NCBI GenBank assembly: GCA_002393095.1
Contig: DGII01000034.1
Coordinates: 1-45,232, forward strand
DNA: 45,232 nt
Direction of reading: 5' to 3'
Origin: Lachnospiraceae bacterium UBA3826
GTDB lineage: Bacteria > Bacillota > Clostridia > Lachnospirales > Lachnospiraceae
Below, piece by piece: positions 7,798 to 15,741 of the stretch. Below the pieces are notes generated by a model. The model searched no databases, was not told the origin of the DNA, and saw only the letters and a program-made list of their open reading frames with translations. How positions within the stretch are numbered: the stretch's first letter is position 1; each line of letters starts with the position of its first letter. The position numbers were made by a program, and so were the translations under genes.

Positions 7798-10437
7798 ATG
7801 ACTAGAGACACTAGGTCCGGCAATGCGGAAGAGTTGAAGGTTTCACATTTTTTTGATATCTTCAGCGAAGCTGTCAGACTGTATATATGCAGCTACGACG
7901 ATTCTGACAGATTATTAAAGGACTTTACCGGTAATGAGAAAGAGCGGGAGATAATACATAAGTATGCAACGGAAGAGTTGATGCAGGACATGTATTCGAG
8001 ACTCGCTATCAACGGAATAGAGGATCAGATCATTGAAGAGACATCCAGCCCTTATATAAGGCTGGGTGCCGTTGTGTTGAAATACGAAGGACACGCAAAA
8101 GAGGTGTGGTTTTTTGCGGGAATGATCACGGATGCCGGAGATTCGGATATTCCGGATGAACTGTCGGTATTAAGTAAAAGGCTGACCTCACGGGAATTCT
8201 TAAACAGCATAGATGCGCTCAGAGAGATAGGTGATTACAGGGTTTCATCGGAGCTGGCTCTGGCATCCTTTGAAGAGAAGAGCAGAAGATCGCTTTTCTC
8301 CGCACATGAGATGGCAGAAAGCCTTAAACGTGTCGAGGCATTAACAGAGATACTTAAGTATCTGGACAGTGACAACGGCGTTGATTCCATTATGGAAGAG
8401 TTCTTAAGGATAACTGCCGGATATCTGGACGTGGATCAGGCGAATATACTTAAAGTACGGCCAAGACAGAGCGGAGATGTTATGGACATCGTAGCCTCGT
8501 ATTCCCTAAGCGGTGAGTCTATATATGTAAGGACCGCGGATATTCCGAGATTCGGATTCCTGGAAGGCAAAAAGTCCATTATTCTTTCCTCAGGAGCCTC
8601 TTCCCTTAAGGATATCGAAGGTGAGGATATTACGGGAAGGGTTAAGGCGCTTGTGGCTATGCCTGTTACAATAGGCCAGACGACCAATATGTATGCGGTC
8701 TTTTTGGAGAATAAAAATGACAGGAACTGGCAGATACATGAGCTTCAGTTTCTAAGCGATGCTGTAAGAGTCCTGCAGAACATTCTGGAGAAGAGAGTCC
8801 AGAAGAACTCTCTTGTAAGTTCGTATGCGTCCCTGGAACAGATACTTGAACATGTGGGCTGTGCGGTTATCGTTAATGATGTGGTGAGGCATGAGACACT
8901 TTTTGTCAATAAGATAATGCAATCCCTTTTCCCGAAGGATGTCATGTCTGATGAGCTTAGCGCCATAGTCTGGGAGGATGACGAGGAATCGGCAAATGTG
9001 CGTGAATACTATGATTACGTGCAGGATTCATGGTATGAGATACATCACAGCGATATTCACTGGGTGGACGGAAGACCTGTTGCGCTGTATGCGATATATG
9101 ATGTGACCGAGAAAAAGGTATATCAGAGGAAGATCGAGCAGCAGGCGTATACGGATTTCCTGACGGGACTTTTGAACAGGCTTTGCTGTGAACGTGATCT
9201 TGCAAGGATCATAGATGAGGCTAAGAAGTACAACGCAACCGGTGCCCTGTTATATATGGATCTTGATGATTTTAAGCATATCAACGACGGATTGGGACAT
9301 CAGTACGGAGACATCCTGCTTAAAGATATATCAACAGCTATAAAGAGCATAAAGGGGCTGGAAGAGAATTGTTACCGCATGGGAGGCGATGAGTTCGTAA
9401 TGATCATCCCGCCCAGACATTATAATCGCTATGACAATATCATTGAGGACATAAAGGGTGTATTCGCAAGACCCTTCTATCTTAAGGACGGTGAATACTA
9501 CTGTACAATGAGTATGGGTATCGTCACCTTCCCGGATGAAGGAGATACCGTTGAGGATCTTGTTAGAAAAGCCGATATCGCCATGTACAGCGCCAAAAAG
9601 ACCGGCAAGAACAGGGTGGCCAAGTATAACGGCAGTTCTCTGTCAGAATCGGGTAAGAGACTCGATATGGAGAAGAACATGAGGGATGCCGTGGGCAGTC
9701 ATCTCGGTGAGTTTGAGGTTTATTACCAGCCCATAGTAGACATACGCAAAGCAGGCGGAGCAGCCTGTACGGGAGCGGAGGCACTTATAAGGTGGAATTC
9801 GCAGGAGCTTGGATTCATATCTCCGGCAGATTTCATTCCTTTAGCCGAGTATCTTGGACTTATCAATCCTATTGGCGACCATGTGCTTAAGGAGGCATGC
9901 AAGGAGTGTAAGTACTGGAATGACAACGGGCATCCGGAATACAAGGTGAATGTCAACCTGTCGGTAGTCCAGCTTATGCAGGATGATATCGTGGACAGCA
10001 TCAAAAAGACTATTGATGATATCGGACTCAATCCACGTAATCTCACCCTGGAGGTTACTGAAAGCCTTGCCATAAACGATATGGAGAGGATGAAGTCGAT
10101 CATGTCAGAGATAAGGCAGATAGGTGTCAGGATAGCTCTTGATGATTTCGGAACAGGCTATTCTTCTCTCAATCATATAAGGGAGATACCCTTTGATGTG
10201 ATAAAAGTGGATCAGTCTTTTGTCAGGGAGCTTGCAACGGATGATTATCCCAAATCCTTTATCAGAATGATAGGCGAGCTTGCGTATGCCCTTGGTGTGG
10301 ATATATGTGTGGAGGGCATAGAGAGCAGGGAACAGTATGAAGTGCTTGAAAGCATGAAGGTGCGTATGATACAGGGCTATTACTTTGATAAACCCATGAA
10401 AAAGGATGATTTCGAAGCGAAATACTTAAGCATATAG
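7798..10437 (+). CDS. GAF-GGDEF-EAL protein (c-di-GMP synthesis and/or degradation)
   Basis: A soluble protein of 879 residues with no membrane helix. An N-terminal region of unknown fold (1-175) precedes a GAF-like domain (about 185-335) and a PAS-like segment (about 340-445). A GGDEF domain (about 450-615) has an intact GGDEF at 529-533 and substrate motif DLDDFKHINDGLGH. The C-terminal EAL domain (about 630-879) has EALIRW at 661, LEVTES, LDDFGTGYSSL (D782), KVDQSF and VEGIES. Both catalytic centres look complete. No RxxD inhibitory site is present five residues before GGDEF. Which activity dominates cannot be read from sequence. It lies 29 bp after guaB. Confidence 0.93.
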   Translation: MTRDTRSGNAEELKVSHFFDIFSEAVRLYICSYDDSDRLLKDFTGNEKEREIIHKYATEELMQDMYSRLAINGIEDQIIEETSSPYIRLGAVVLKYEGHAKEVWFFAGMITDAGDSDIPDELSVLSKRLTSREFLNSIDALREIGDYRVSSELALASFEEKSRRSLFSAHEMAESLKRVEALTEILKYLDSDNGVDSIMEEFLRITAGYLDVDQANILKVRPRQSGDVMDIVASYSLSGESIYVRTADIPRFGFLEGKKSIILSSGASSLKDIEGEDITGRVKALVAMPVTIGQTTNMYAVFLENKNDRNWQIHELQFLSDAVRVLQNILEKRVQKNSLVSSYASLEQILEHVGCAVIVNDVVRHETLFVNKIMQSLFPKDVMSDELSAIVWEDDEESANVREYYDYVQDSWYEIHHSDIHWVDGRPVALYAIYDVTEKKVYQRKIEQQAYTDFLTGLLNRLCCERDLARIIDEAKKYNATGALLYMDLDDFKHINDGLGHQYGDILLKDISTAIKSIKGLEENCYRMGGDEFVMIIPPRHYNRYDNIIEDIKGVFARPFYLKDGEYYCTMSMGIVTFPDEGDTVEDLVRKADIAMYSAKKTGKNRVAKYNGSSLSESGKRLDMEKNMRDAVGSHLGEFEVYYQPIVDIRKAGGAACTGAEALIRWNSQELGFISPADFIPLAEYLGLINPIGDHVLKEACKECKYWNDNGHPEYKVNVNLSVVQLMQDDIVDSIKKTIDDIGLNPRNLTLEVTESLAINDMERMKSIMSEIRQIGVRIALDDFGTGYSSLNHIREIPFDVIKVDQSFVRELATDDYPKSFIRMIGELAYALGVDICVEGIESREQYEVLESMKVRMIQGYYFDKPMKKDDFEAKYLSI

Positions 10438-10464
10438 TTATACCGGTGTGAGAGGTTTAACCGA

Positions 10465-10494
10465 TTGACTGATATATGCTTTTCGTAATAAAAT
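10465..10494 (+). promoter_or_regulatory. Candidate promoter for glnS
   Basis: TTGACT (10465-10470) and TAAAAT (10489-10494) are separated by 18 bp, close to a sigma-A consensus, in the only non-coding gap between the GGDEF-EAL gene and glnS. A start site near 10501 would give a leader of about 30 nt. Confidence 0.5.
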
Positions 10495-10531
10495 ATAAGT
10501 CGGATTTTAAGGATCGGAGAATTTGGTCATA

Positions 10532-12211
10532 ATGGATACAGAGAGCAGGAATTTTATAGAGCAGATGATAGATAAGGATCTGGCTGACGGCATATACGAC
10601 AAGGTCGTTACCAGATTCCCCCCGGAGCCTAACGGTTATCTTCATATAGGGCATGCCAAGAGCATACTCCTTAATTACGGTCTGGCCAAGGAATATGGCG
10701 GAGAATTTCATATGAGATTTGATGACACGAACCCAACTAAGGAGAAGACGGAGTTCGTGGATTCGATAAAGGCGGACATTGCCTGGCTTGGTGCCGATTG
10801 GAAGGACAAACTTTTCTTCGCATCCGACTATTTTGACAGGATGTATGAGGACGCACTTAAGCTTGTTAAGAGCGGTAAGGCGTATGTGTCAGATCTGACT
10901 GCGGATGAAATAAGGGAATACAGAGGAACCCTTACTGAGCCCGGCAGGGAAGATCCGTACAGGAGCAGGTCGGTGGAAGAGAACCTTAAGCTTTTTACCG
11001 AGATGAAGGATGGCAAGTACCCGGATGGAAGCAAGGTGTTAAGAGCCAAGATCGATATGGCATCTCCCAATATCAATATGAGAGATCCTGTAATATACAG
11101 GGTTGCGCATCTTAATCATCATAATACCGGAGATAAATGGTGCATCTATCCCATGTATGATTTTGCTCATCCCATAGAGGATGCTATAGAAGGCATCACC
11201 AATTCGATATGTACTCTTGAGTTTGAGGATCACAGACCCCTGTATGACTGGGTGCTTATTGAGACTGGATATAAGTCATCGCCTGAGCAGGCTCCGAAGC
11301 AGACGGAATTCGCCAAGATGTATCTGACCAATGTAGTTACGGGCAAGAGATATATCAAGCGTCTTGTCGATGAAGGAATAGTGGATGGATGGGACGATCC
11401 GAGGCTTGTAACCATAGCTGCTTTAAGAAGAAGAGGCTTCACACCTGAGTCTATCAGGATGTTCATTGAGTTAAGCGGCGTATCCAAGGCCAATTCCACA
11501 TCTGATTATGCAATGCTTGAATATTGTATCAGAGAGGACCTTAAGACAACCAGACCAAGGATGATGGCGGTGCTCGATCCGATAGAGCTGATCATCGATA
11601 ACTATCCCGAAGGTGAGCATGAGGTCATAGAGGTGCCCAATAACCTTGAGAATGAAGCATTAGGAAGCCGTAAGGTATCCTTTGGACGCAGACTTTATAT
11701 AGAGCGTGAGGATTTCATGGAGGAGCCCGTTAAGAAGTATTTCAGACTTTTCCCCGGCAATGAAGTGAGGCTTATGCATGCATATTTTGTCAAGTGTGTA
11801 TCCTGTGATAAGGATGAGAACGGCAATGTAGTGGCTGTTCACTGCACATATGATCCTTTAAGCCGCGGAGGTAACAGCCCCGACGGAAGAAAGGTGAAAG
11901 GCACGATACACTGGGTGGAAGCCGACAGCAGCATTAAAGCTACCTGCAGGCTATATGAGAATCTCATAGATGAAGAGAAGGGCGTGTACAATGATGACGG
12001 AAGTCTGAACCTGAATCCCGAATCTGTTAAGGTAATGGATCAGTGCAGGCTCGAAGCGGCATTGGCCAAGGTGGGAGCAGATGACAGGTATCAATTCGTA
12101 AGAAACGGCTTTTATTGTGTGGATTCAAAGGACTCGCAGGAGAACGCACCGGTTTTCAACCGTATAGTATCGCTTAAGAGTTCGTTTACATTACCTAAGA
12201 AAGATGAGTAA
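10532..12211 (+). CDS. glnS: Glutaminyl-tRNA synthetase
   Basis: The protein has 559 residues from ATG 10532; in-frame TTG 10523 is too close to CGGAGA (10515-10520) to be the start. It charges tRNA-Gln with glutamine. Class I signatures are RFPPEPNGYLHIGHAKS with HIGH, MRFDDTNP, and GWDDPRLVTIAALRRRGF. The KMSKS-equivalent loop, MSKR in the E. coli enzyme, reads TGKR (in NVVTGKRYIKRL); I believe this variant occurs in related Clostridia. The C-terminal beta-barrel anticodon-binding region is complete (YIEREDFMEEPVKKYFRLFPG). GlnRS is rare in Firmicutes, which mostly use Glu-tRNA-Gln amidotransferase, but is known in Lachnospiraceae. Confidence 0.95.
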   Translation: MDTESRNFIEQMIDKDLADGIYDKVVTRFPPEPNGYLHIGHAKSILLNYGLAKEYGGEFHMRFDDTNPTKEKTEFVDSIKADIAWLGADWKDKLFFASDYFDRMYEDALKLVKSGKAYVSDLTADEIREYRGTLTEPGREDPYRSRSVEENLKLFTEMKDGKYPDGSKVLRAKIDMASPNINMRDPVIYRVAHLNHHNTGDKWCIYPMYDFAHPIEDAIEGITNSICTLEFEDHRPLYDWVLIETGYKSSPEQAPKQTEFAKMYLTNVVTGKRYIKRLVDEGIVDGWDDPRLVTIAALRRRGFTPESIRMFIELSGVSKANSTSDYAMLEYCIREDLKTTRPRMMAVLDPIELIIDNYPEGEHEVIEVPNNLENEALGSRKVSFGRRLYIEREDFMEEPVKKYFRLFPGNEVRLMHAYFVKCVSCDKDENGNVVAVHCTYDPLSRGGNSPDGRKVKGTIHWVEADSSIKATCRLYENLIDEEKGVYNDDGSLNLNPESVKVMDQCRLEAALAKVGADDRYQFVRNGFYCVDSKDSQENAPVFNRIVSLKSSFTLPKKDE

Positions 12212-12225
12212 GCAGAGGTAGGATT

Positions 12226-13089
12226 ATGGATACTAATTTATTTGCAGGACTTGAGGATTTAGGACTTGGAGATATATCAAGCTCCAATATTTTCGATGAG
12301 AACAAGCCCAAAGCGCTCAATTCCAAGGAAGAAGTCAAAGAGGAGGTTAAGACTCCGGAGATGATAGAGGCCGAGATGCTCCTTGACAAGACACATGAGT
12401 GCCCGATCTGTTCCAATACCTTTAAGAACAGAGCACTTAGAACAGGCAAGGCTAAGCTTGTCAGCATGGATATGGATCTGAGACAGAAATATGAGGGGAT
12501 CGAGCCTCTTAAGTATGATGTGGTTTCTTGTCCCAAGTGCGGATTCACGGCTGTAACAAGGTATTTTAAGCCGGTAACTCCGGTTCAGAGGAAGACCATA
12601 CTTGATAAGATCTCGGCGAATTATAAGCCCCAGCCTGAGCCGTCAGGAGTGTACACATATGATGAAGCGATATCCAGATATAAGCTGGCGCTGGCTAATG
12701 CGGTGGTAAAGAGTGCAAAAGCAAGTGAGAAAGCATATATATGCTTAAGAGCCGGCTGGCTGTGCAGAAGCTGGGCAGAGGATCTTGAGGCATCGGATGA
12801 GGCTGTTAATGCAGCCATACAGCAGGCAAGAGCGCTTGAGAAGGAGTTCCTTAAGAATGCATATGACGGGTTCATATCGGCAAGACAGAATGAATCGTTC
12901 CCTATGTGCGGAATGGATGAGTCTACAGTGGATTATCTGATCGGAAGCCTCGCTCTTGAACAGGGACACTATGAGGTCAGTGCCAAGATGATAGCAACCC
13001 TTTTGGCATCACCCTCTGCAAGCCCAAGGATAAAGGATAAGGCCAGAGACCTTAAAGAAGAGGTTGTACGGGCAATGAAGAATAAGTAA
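12226..13089 (+). CDS. DUF2225 family zinc-ribbon protein
   Basis: A soluble protein of 287 residues. HECPICSNTFKNRALRTGK and VSCPKCGFTAVTRYF are two CxxC knuckles that probably bind one zinc, the hallmark of DUF2225. The C-terminal half is helical and TPR-like (ISRYKLALANAVVKSAKASE, AYICLRAGWLCRSWAED, IGSLALEQGHYEVSAKMI). The role of the family is unknown. It starts 14 bp after glnS and ends just before a strong terminator, so it may be the last gene of the glnS transcript. Confidence 0.85.
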   Translation: MDTNLFAGLEDLGLGDISSSNIFDENKPKALNSKEEVKEEVKTPEMIEAEMLLDKTHECPICSNTFKNRALRTGKAKLVSMDMDLRQKYEGIEPLKYDVVSCPKCGFTAVTRYFKPVTPVQRKTILDKISANYKPQPEPSGVYTYDEAISRYKLALANAVVKSAKASEKAYICLRAGWLCRSWAEDLEASDEAVNAAIQQARALEKEFLKNAYDGFISARQNESFPMCGMDESTVDYLIGSLALEQGHYEVSAKMIATLLASPSASPRIKDKARDLKEEVVRAMKNK

Positions 13090-13121
13090 GGATAAGAGAC
13101 GGCGTATAGCAGTAATAAGCC

Positions 13122-13185
13122 ATAAAGCATATAAAAAGGACCAGGGTTCATGTAATATGTACCGGGTCCTTTTTATATGCTTTAT
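13122..13185. terminator. Bidirectional intrinsic terminator (21-bp perfect inverted repeat)
   Basis: Arms at 13122-13142 and 13165-13185 are perfect reverse complements over 21 bp with a 22-bp loop. Each arm carries five A/T pairs next to GGACC/GGTCC, so U-rich tails arise on both strands. It separates the plus-strand DUF2225 gene from the minus-strand small membrane protein whose stop codon lies in the right arm, and can serve both. Confidence 0.88.
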
Positions 13186-13373
13186 TCTTCCGGAAGAGTA
13201 AGCTTGATATATCGCCTCTTAACCGGCTCGTGTCTTACGGCAACCTTGGTATCTTCATCGGTGCCGGAGGTATCGTCCGTTGCCAACAGGAAGCGTGTGA
13301 TGCAGTATGCTGCACCTGCAACCACGGATATTATGGCTATGACAGTCAAAAGCTTTCTTATTATCTTGCCCAT
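13182..13373 (-). CDS. Small single-helix membrane protein
   Basis: The protein has 63 residues. The start at 13373 is chosen because AAGGAG lies 7 bp upstream on the minus strand; the longer frame starting at 13412 has no such site. Residues 5-27 (IRKLLTVIAIISVVAGAAYCITRF) form a transmembrane helix or signal anchor, followed by an acidic stretch (DDTSGTDEDTK) and a basic tail. The family is not recognised. The convergent terminator ends it. Confidence 0.6.
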   Translation of the reverse strand: MGKIIRKLLTVIAIISVVAGAAYCITRFLLATDDTSGTDEDTKVAVRHEPVKRRYIKLTLPEE

Positions 13374-13517
13374 AACAATTCTCCTTATATCCCCACAGCT
13401 TGATATACCCATATTTTACCTCATTTTGAGACAAAATACAATAAGTATTAAATACAAGATATTGTGTGTTAAATCCAAAGTTAACACAAAAAAGCGGAAA
13501 ATATCACCCATTATTGC

Positions 13518-13546
13518 TTGACTGTATAATCAAATAAATATACTAT
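13518..13546 (+). promoter_or_regulatory. Candidate promoter for the uracil/xanthine permease
   Basis: TTGACT (13518-13523) and TACTAT (13541-13546) have 17-bp spacing. Just downstream, near the expected start site, TGAAAT...ATTTCA (13553-13570) forms a 6-bp inverted repeat with a 6-bp gap that could be an operator or an mRNA hairpin. No PyrR-type or purine riboswitch is seen in this leader. Confidence 0.45.
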
Positions 13547-13597
13547 ATCAAATGAAATCGGTGTATTTCAATAATTATCAGATGTTAAGGAGGGAGA

Positions 13598-14941
13598 ATG
13601 AGTACAAAAGAGTTCGGTTCAACTGAAAAGGCTGTCTTTGATGCTAAGACCCTTGGTACACCCAAGGTTATAGTACTCGGATTACAGCACATGTTCGCAA
13701 TGTTCGGAGCTACGGTACTGGTTCCTGTAATAACGGGACTTGATGTATCGACCACGCTGCTTTTTGCAGGTATAGGAACATTGCTTTTTCATTTCTTATC
13801 AAAGGGCATGGTACCTGCTTTCTTAGGTTCATCCTTTGCTTTTCTGGCAGGCTATGCTGCCATAGCTCCGGGAGGAGAGAAAGAGCTTCTGCCATATGCC
13901 TGCTTCGGTGTAGCGTGCTCGGCACTGTTATATGTGATACTTTCAGCGCTTTTTAAGGCTTTTGGCACATCAAAGGTCATGAAGTACTTCCCACCGATAG
14001 TAACGGGTCCGATAATCATCGCTATTGGTCTTAATCTTTCAACATCGGCCATAAGCAACTGTTCGTCTGACTGGTGGGTCGCACTTTTGGCAATAGTCAT
14101 CATCATAGTATGTAATATCTGGGGTAAGGGTATGATCAAGATCATCCCTATAGTCCTTGGTGTCGTAGGTTCTTATCTTGCGGCAGCCATAGCCGGAGAT
14201 GTTGATTTTTCGCCTGTTAAGGAGGCTGCCTGGATAGGACTGCCGATACAGTGGGACAGGACGGTATTCTCACTCTTCGGAAAAGCGGACACTTCGCTTC
14301 TGATAACGGCAGCAATAACCATTACGCCCATAGCACTTGCTACGATGGTTGAGCATATTGGAGATATATCGGCAATATCATCCACTGTAGGCAAGAATTA
14401 TATCAAGGAGCCGGGACTTCACAGAACATTGCTCGGAGACGGACTTGCAACGCTTGTTGCGTCATTGTTCGGAGCACCTGCCAATACAACTTACGGGGAG
14501 AATACCGGAGTGCTTACCCTTACAAGAGTGTATGATCCTTTTGTCATTAGACTTGCGGCGATCTTCGCGATCGTATTCTCATTCTGCCCTAAGCTTTCGG
14601 CCATAATAAGCTGTATGCCGGCTGCGACCATGGGCGGTGTGTCACTGGTACTGTACGGTATGATATCAGCTGTCGGTGTGCGTAATGTGGTGGAGAATAA
14701 GGTGGATTTCTCTAAGAGCAGGAATACCATTATAGGAGCACTTATACTTGTGCTCTCAATAGGTATCAATTATTCCGAAGCCGGTGCTATCACATTCGGC
14801 GTGGGAAGTATAACCATAAGCCTTTCGGGACTCGCTGTCGGATCGCTTGTCGGCATTATCCTCAATGCGATCCTTCCGGGCAAGGATTATGATTACAGGG
14901 AAGAAAAGGCAGAGCCTACAGGGGTAAGCTTCGAGGTGTAG
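13598..14941 (+). CDS. Uracil-xanthine permease family transporter (NCS2/UraA-like)
   Basis: A membrane protein of 447 residues with about 12-14 hydrophobic segments. It matches NCS2 nucleobase:proton symporters: GLQHMFAMFGATVLVPVITG (28-47), PAFLGSSFAFLAGY, PPIVTGPIIIAIGLNLS, TMVEHIGDISAIS (motif with the substrate-binding Glu/His), GDGLATLVASLFGAPANTTYGENTG and the C-terminal GLAVGSLVGIILNAILPG. It imports uracil or a purine base; xanthine versus uracil cannot be decided with confidence. TAAGGAGGG precedes the ATG. It faces a convergent tetR gene 7 bp away with no clear terminator between. Confidence 0.92.
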   Translation: MSTKEFGSTEKAVFDAKTLGTPKVIVLGLQHMFAMFGATVLVPVITGLDVSTTLLFAGIGTLLFHFLSKGMVPAFLGSSFAFLAGYAAIAPGGEKELLPYACFGVACSALLYVILSALFKAFGTSKVMKYFPPIVTGPIIIAIGLNLSTSAISNCSSDWWVALLAIVIIIVCNIWGKGMIKIIPIVLGVVGSYLAAAIAGDVDFSPVKEAAWIGLPIQWDRTVFSLFGKADTSLLITAAITITPIALATMVEHIGDISAISSTVGKNYIKEPGLHRTLLGDGLATLVASLFGAPANTTYGENTGVLTLTRVYDPFVIRLAAIFAIVFSFCPKLSAIISCMPAATMGGVSLVLYGMISAVGVRNVVENKVDFSKSRNTIIGALILVLSIGINYSEAGAITFGVGSITISLSGLAVGSLVGIILNAILPGKDYDYREEKAEPTGVSFEV

Positions 14942-14948
14942 GGGTCGC

Positions 14949-15554
14949 CTACTCGCGGACAACGGACAGAGTCTCCAACAGTCCGATGTATTTGTGAATA
15001 TCCTGATACAGTATATCGGGATCGGGTTTTCTTCTCTTAAGCTGCTCGGCGGTAAGACCGTCGATGGTGTATTTGAGTAAAGCCTGCAGCTCCGTAACGG
15101 AGACGGTATTTCTTAGGGCAGGAGTCGTTAATTTGCTTTCGTAGCTCTCTATTGCTTCGTTATAGCGTTTTAGCGACTCTTTGCTTATGGACAGGATATC
15201 CGGATCAGTCTCGGTCCTGCAGGTATCTATGAATTTATACATATAGGGATAATTACGAAGAACGCCCGTCTTGGCATTTTCCATCTTATCATAGAATGCA
15301 AAAAAATCAGTCTCCCCTTCTATGGCTCTGTCATATTCAAAGAGAAGATATTTGACGCTGTAATCCGCAAGGAAAGAATACAGCCCTTCCTTGTTGATAA
15401 AGTAATGGAAAAGGAGCCCCTTGCTTATTCCGGCCTCTCTTACTATATCATCCGTACTGGCATGCTTATAGCCGTTGTCGGCAAAAAGGTGCAAAGCCGC
15501 ATTGATCATGCGGTCCTGCTTGTCACTTTTAAGATCAAAGAATTTCTCGTTCAT
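14949..15554 (-). CDS. TetR/AcrR family transcriptional regulator
   Basis: The protein has 201 residues. The N-terminal helix-turn-helix domain (about 12-60) shows the family pattern MINAALHLFADNGYKHAS, then TDDIVREAGISKGLLFHYF and NKEGLYSFL. The C-terminal ligand/dimerisation region (65-201) is all helical with no recognisable ligand signature. It is transcribed divergently from the membrane diguanylate cyclase. A candidate operator overlaps its own predicted start site, so autorepression is likely. The target gene and inducer are unknown. Confidence 0.9.
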   Translation of the reverse strand: MNEKFFDLKSDKQDRMINAALHLFADNGYKHASTDDIVREAGISKGLLFHYFINKEGLYSFLADYSVKYLLFEYDRAIEGETDFFAFYDKMENAKTGVLRNYPYMYKFIDTCRTETDPDILSISKESLKRYNEAIESYESKLTTPALRNTVSVTELQALLKYTIDGLTAEQLKRRKPDPDILYQDIHKYIGLLETLSVVRE

Positions 15555-15568
15555 ATAACCCCCCTAAA

Positions 15569-15587
15569 ATTGACCGATATGGACAAT
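15569..15587. promoter_or_regulatory. Candidate TetR operator
   Basis: ATTGACC (15569-15575) and GGACAAT (15581-15587) form a 7-bp inverted repeat with one mismatch around a 5-bp centre. It lies 15-33 bp upstream of the tetR start codon and directly downstream of the tetR -10 box, over the expected transcription start. Size and position fit TetR-family autorepression. Confidence 0.45.
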
Positions 15588-15591
15588 AGAA

Positions 15592-15621
15592 AATATACCA
15601 TAAAAGAGGATGCTTTCTCAA
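15592..15621 (-). promoter_or_regulatory. Candidate promoter for tetR
   Basis: Read on the minus strand: TTGAGA (15616-15621) and TATATT (15592-15597) with 18-bp spacing. The start would fall within the inverted repeat at 15569-15587. Confidence 0.45.
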
Positions 15622-15686
15622 CCGCTACATCTTGTGTGAGTATGAGATGAATAACACAAATGTACGGGATTAAAGCGTCATTATAC

Positions 15687-15715
15687 TTCAAGGCAGAGCT
15701 GTAATATGGTATACT
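15687..15715 (+). promoter_or_regulatory. Candidate extended -10 promoter for the membrane diguanylate cyclase
   Basis: TATACT (15710-15715) is preceded by TGG, giving the extended -10 pattern TGnTATACT. A weak -35 TTCAAG (15687-15692) sits 17 bp upstream. The leader to ATG 15742 would be about 20 nt. Confidence 0.5.
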
Positions 15716-15741
15716 TAAAGCAGTGTTAAAAGGAGAAAGCT

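Noticed and set aside
10450..10463. GGTTTAACC-like small palindrome upstream of glnS
   Set aside because: Only nine bases and AT-rich in the centre; too short to support a regulatory claim.
13177..13521. Plus-strand frame of 114 residues after the DUF2225 gene
   Set aside because: It runs through the terminator arm and antisense to the small membrane protein that has a good ribosome site, and continues into AT-rich non-coding sequence.
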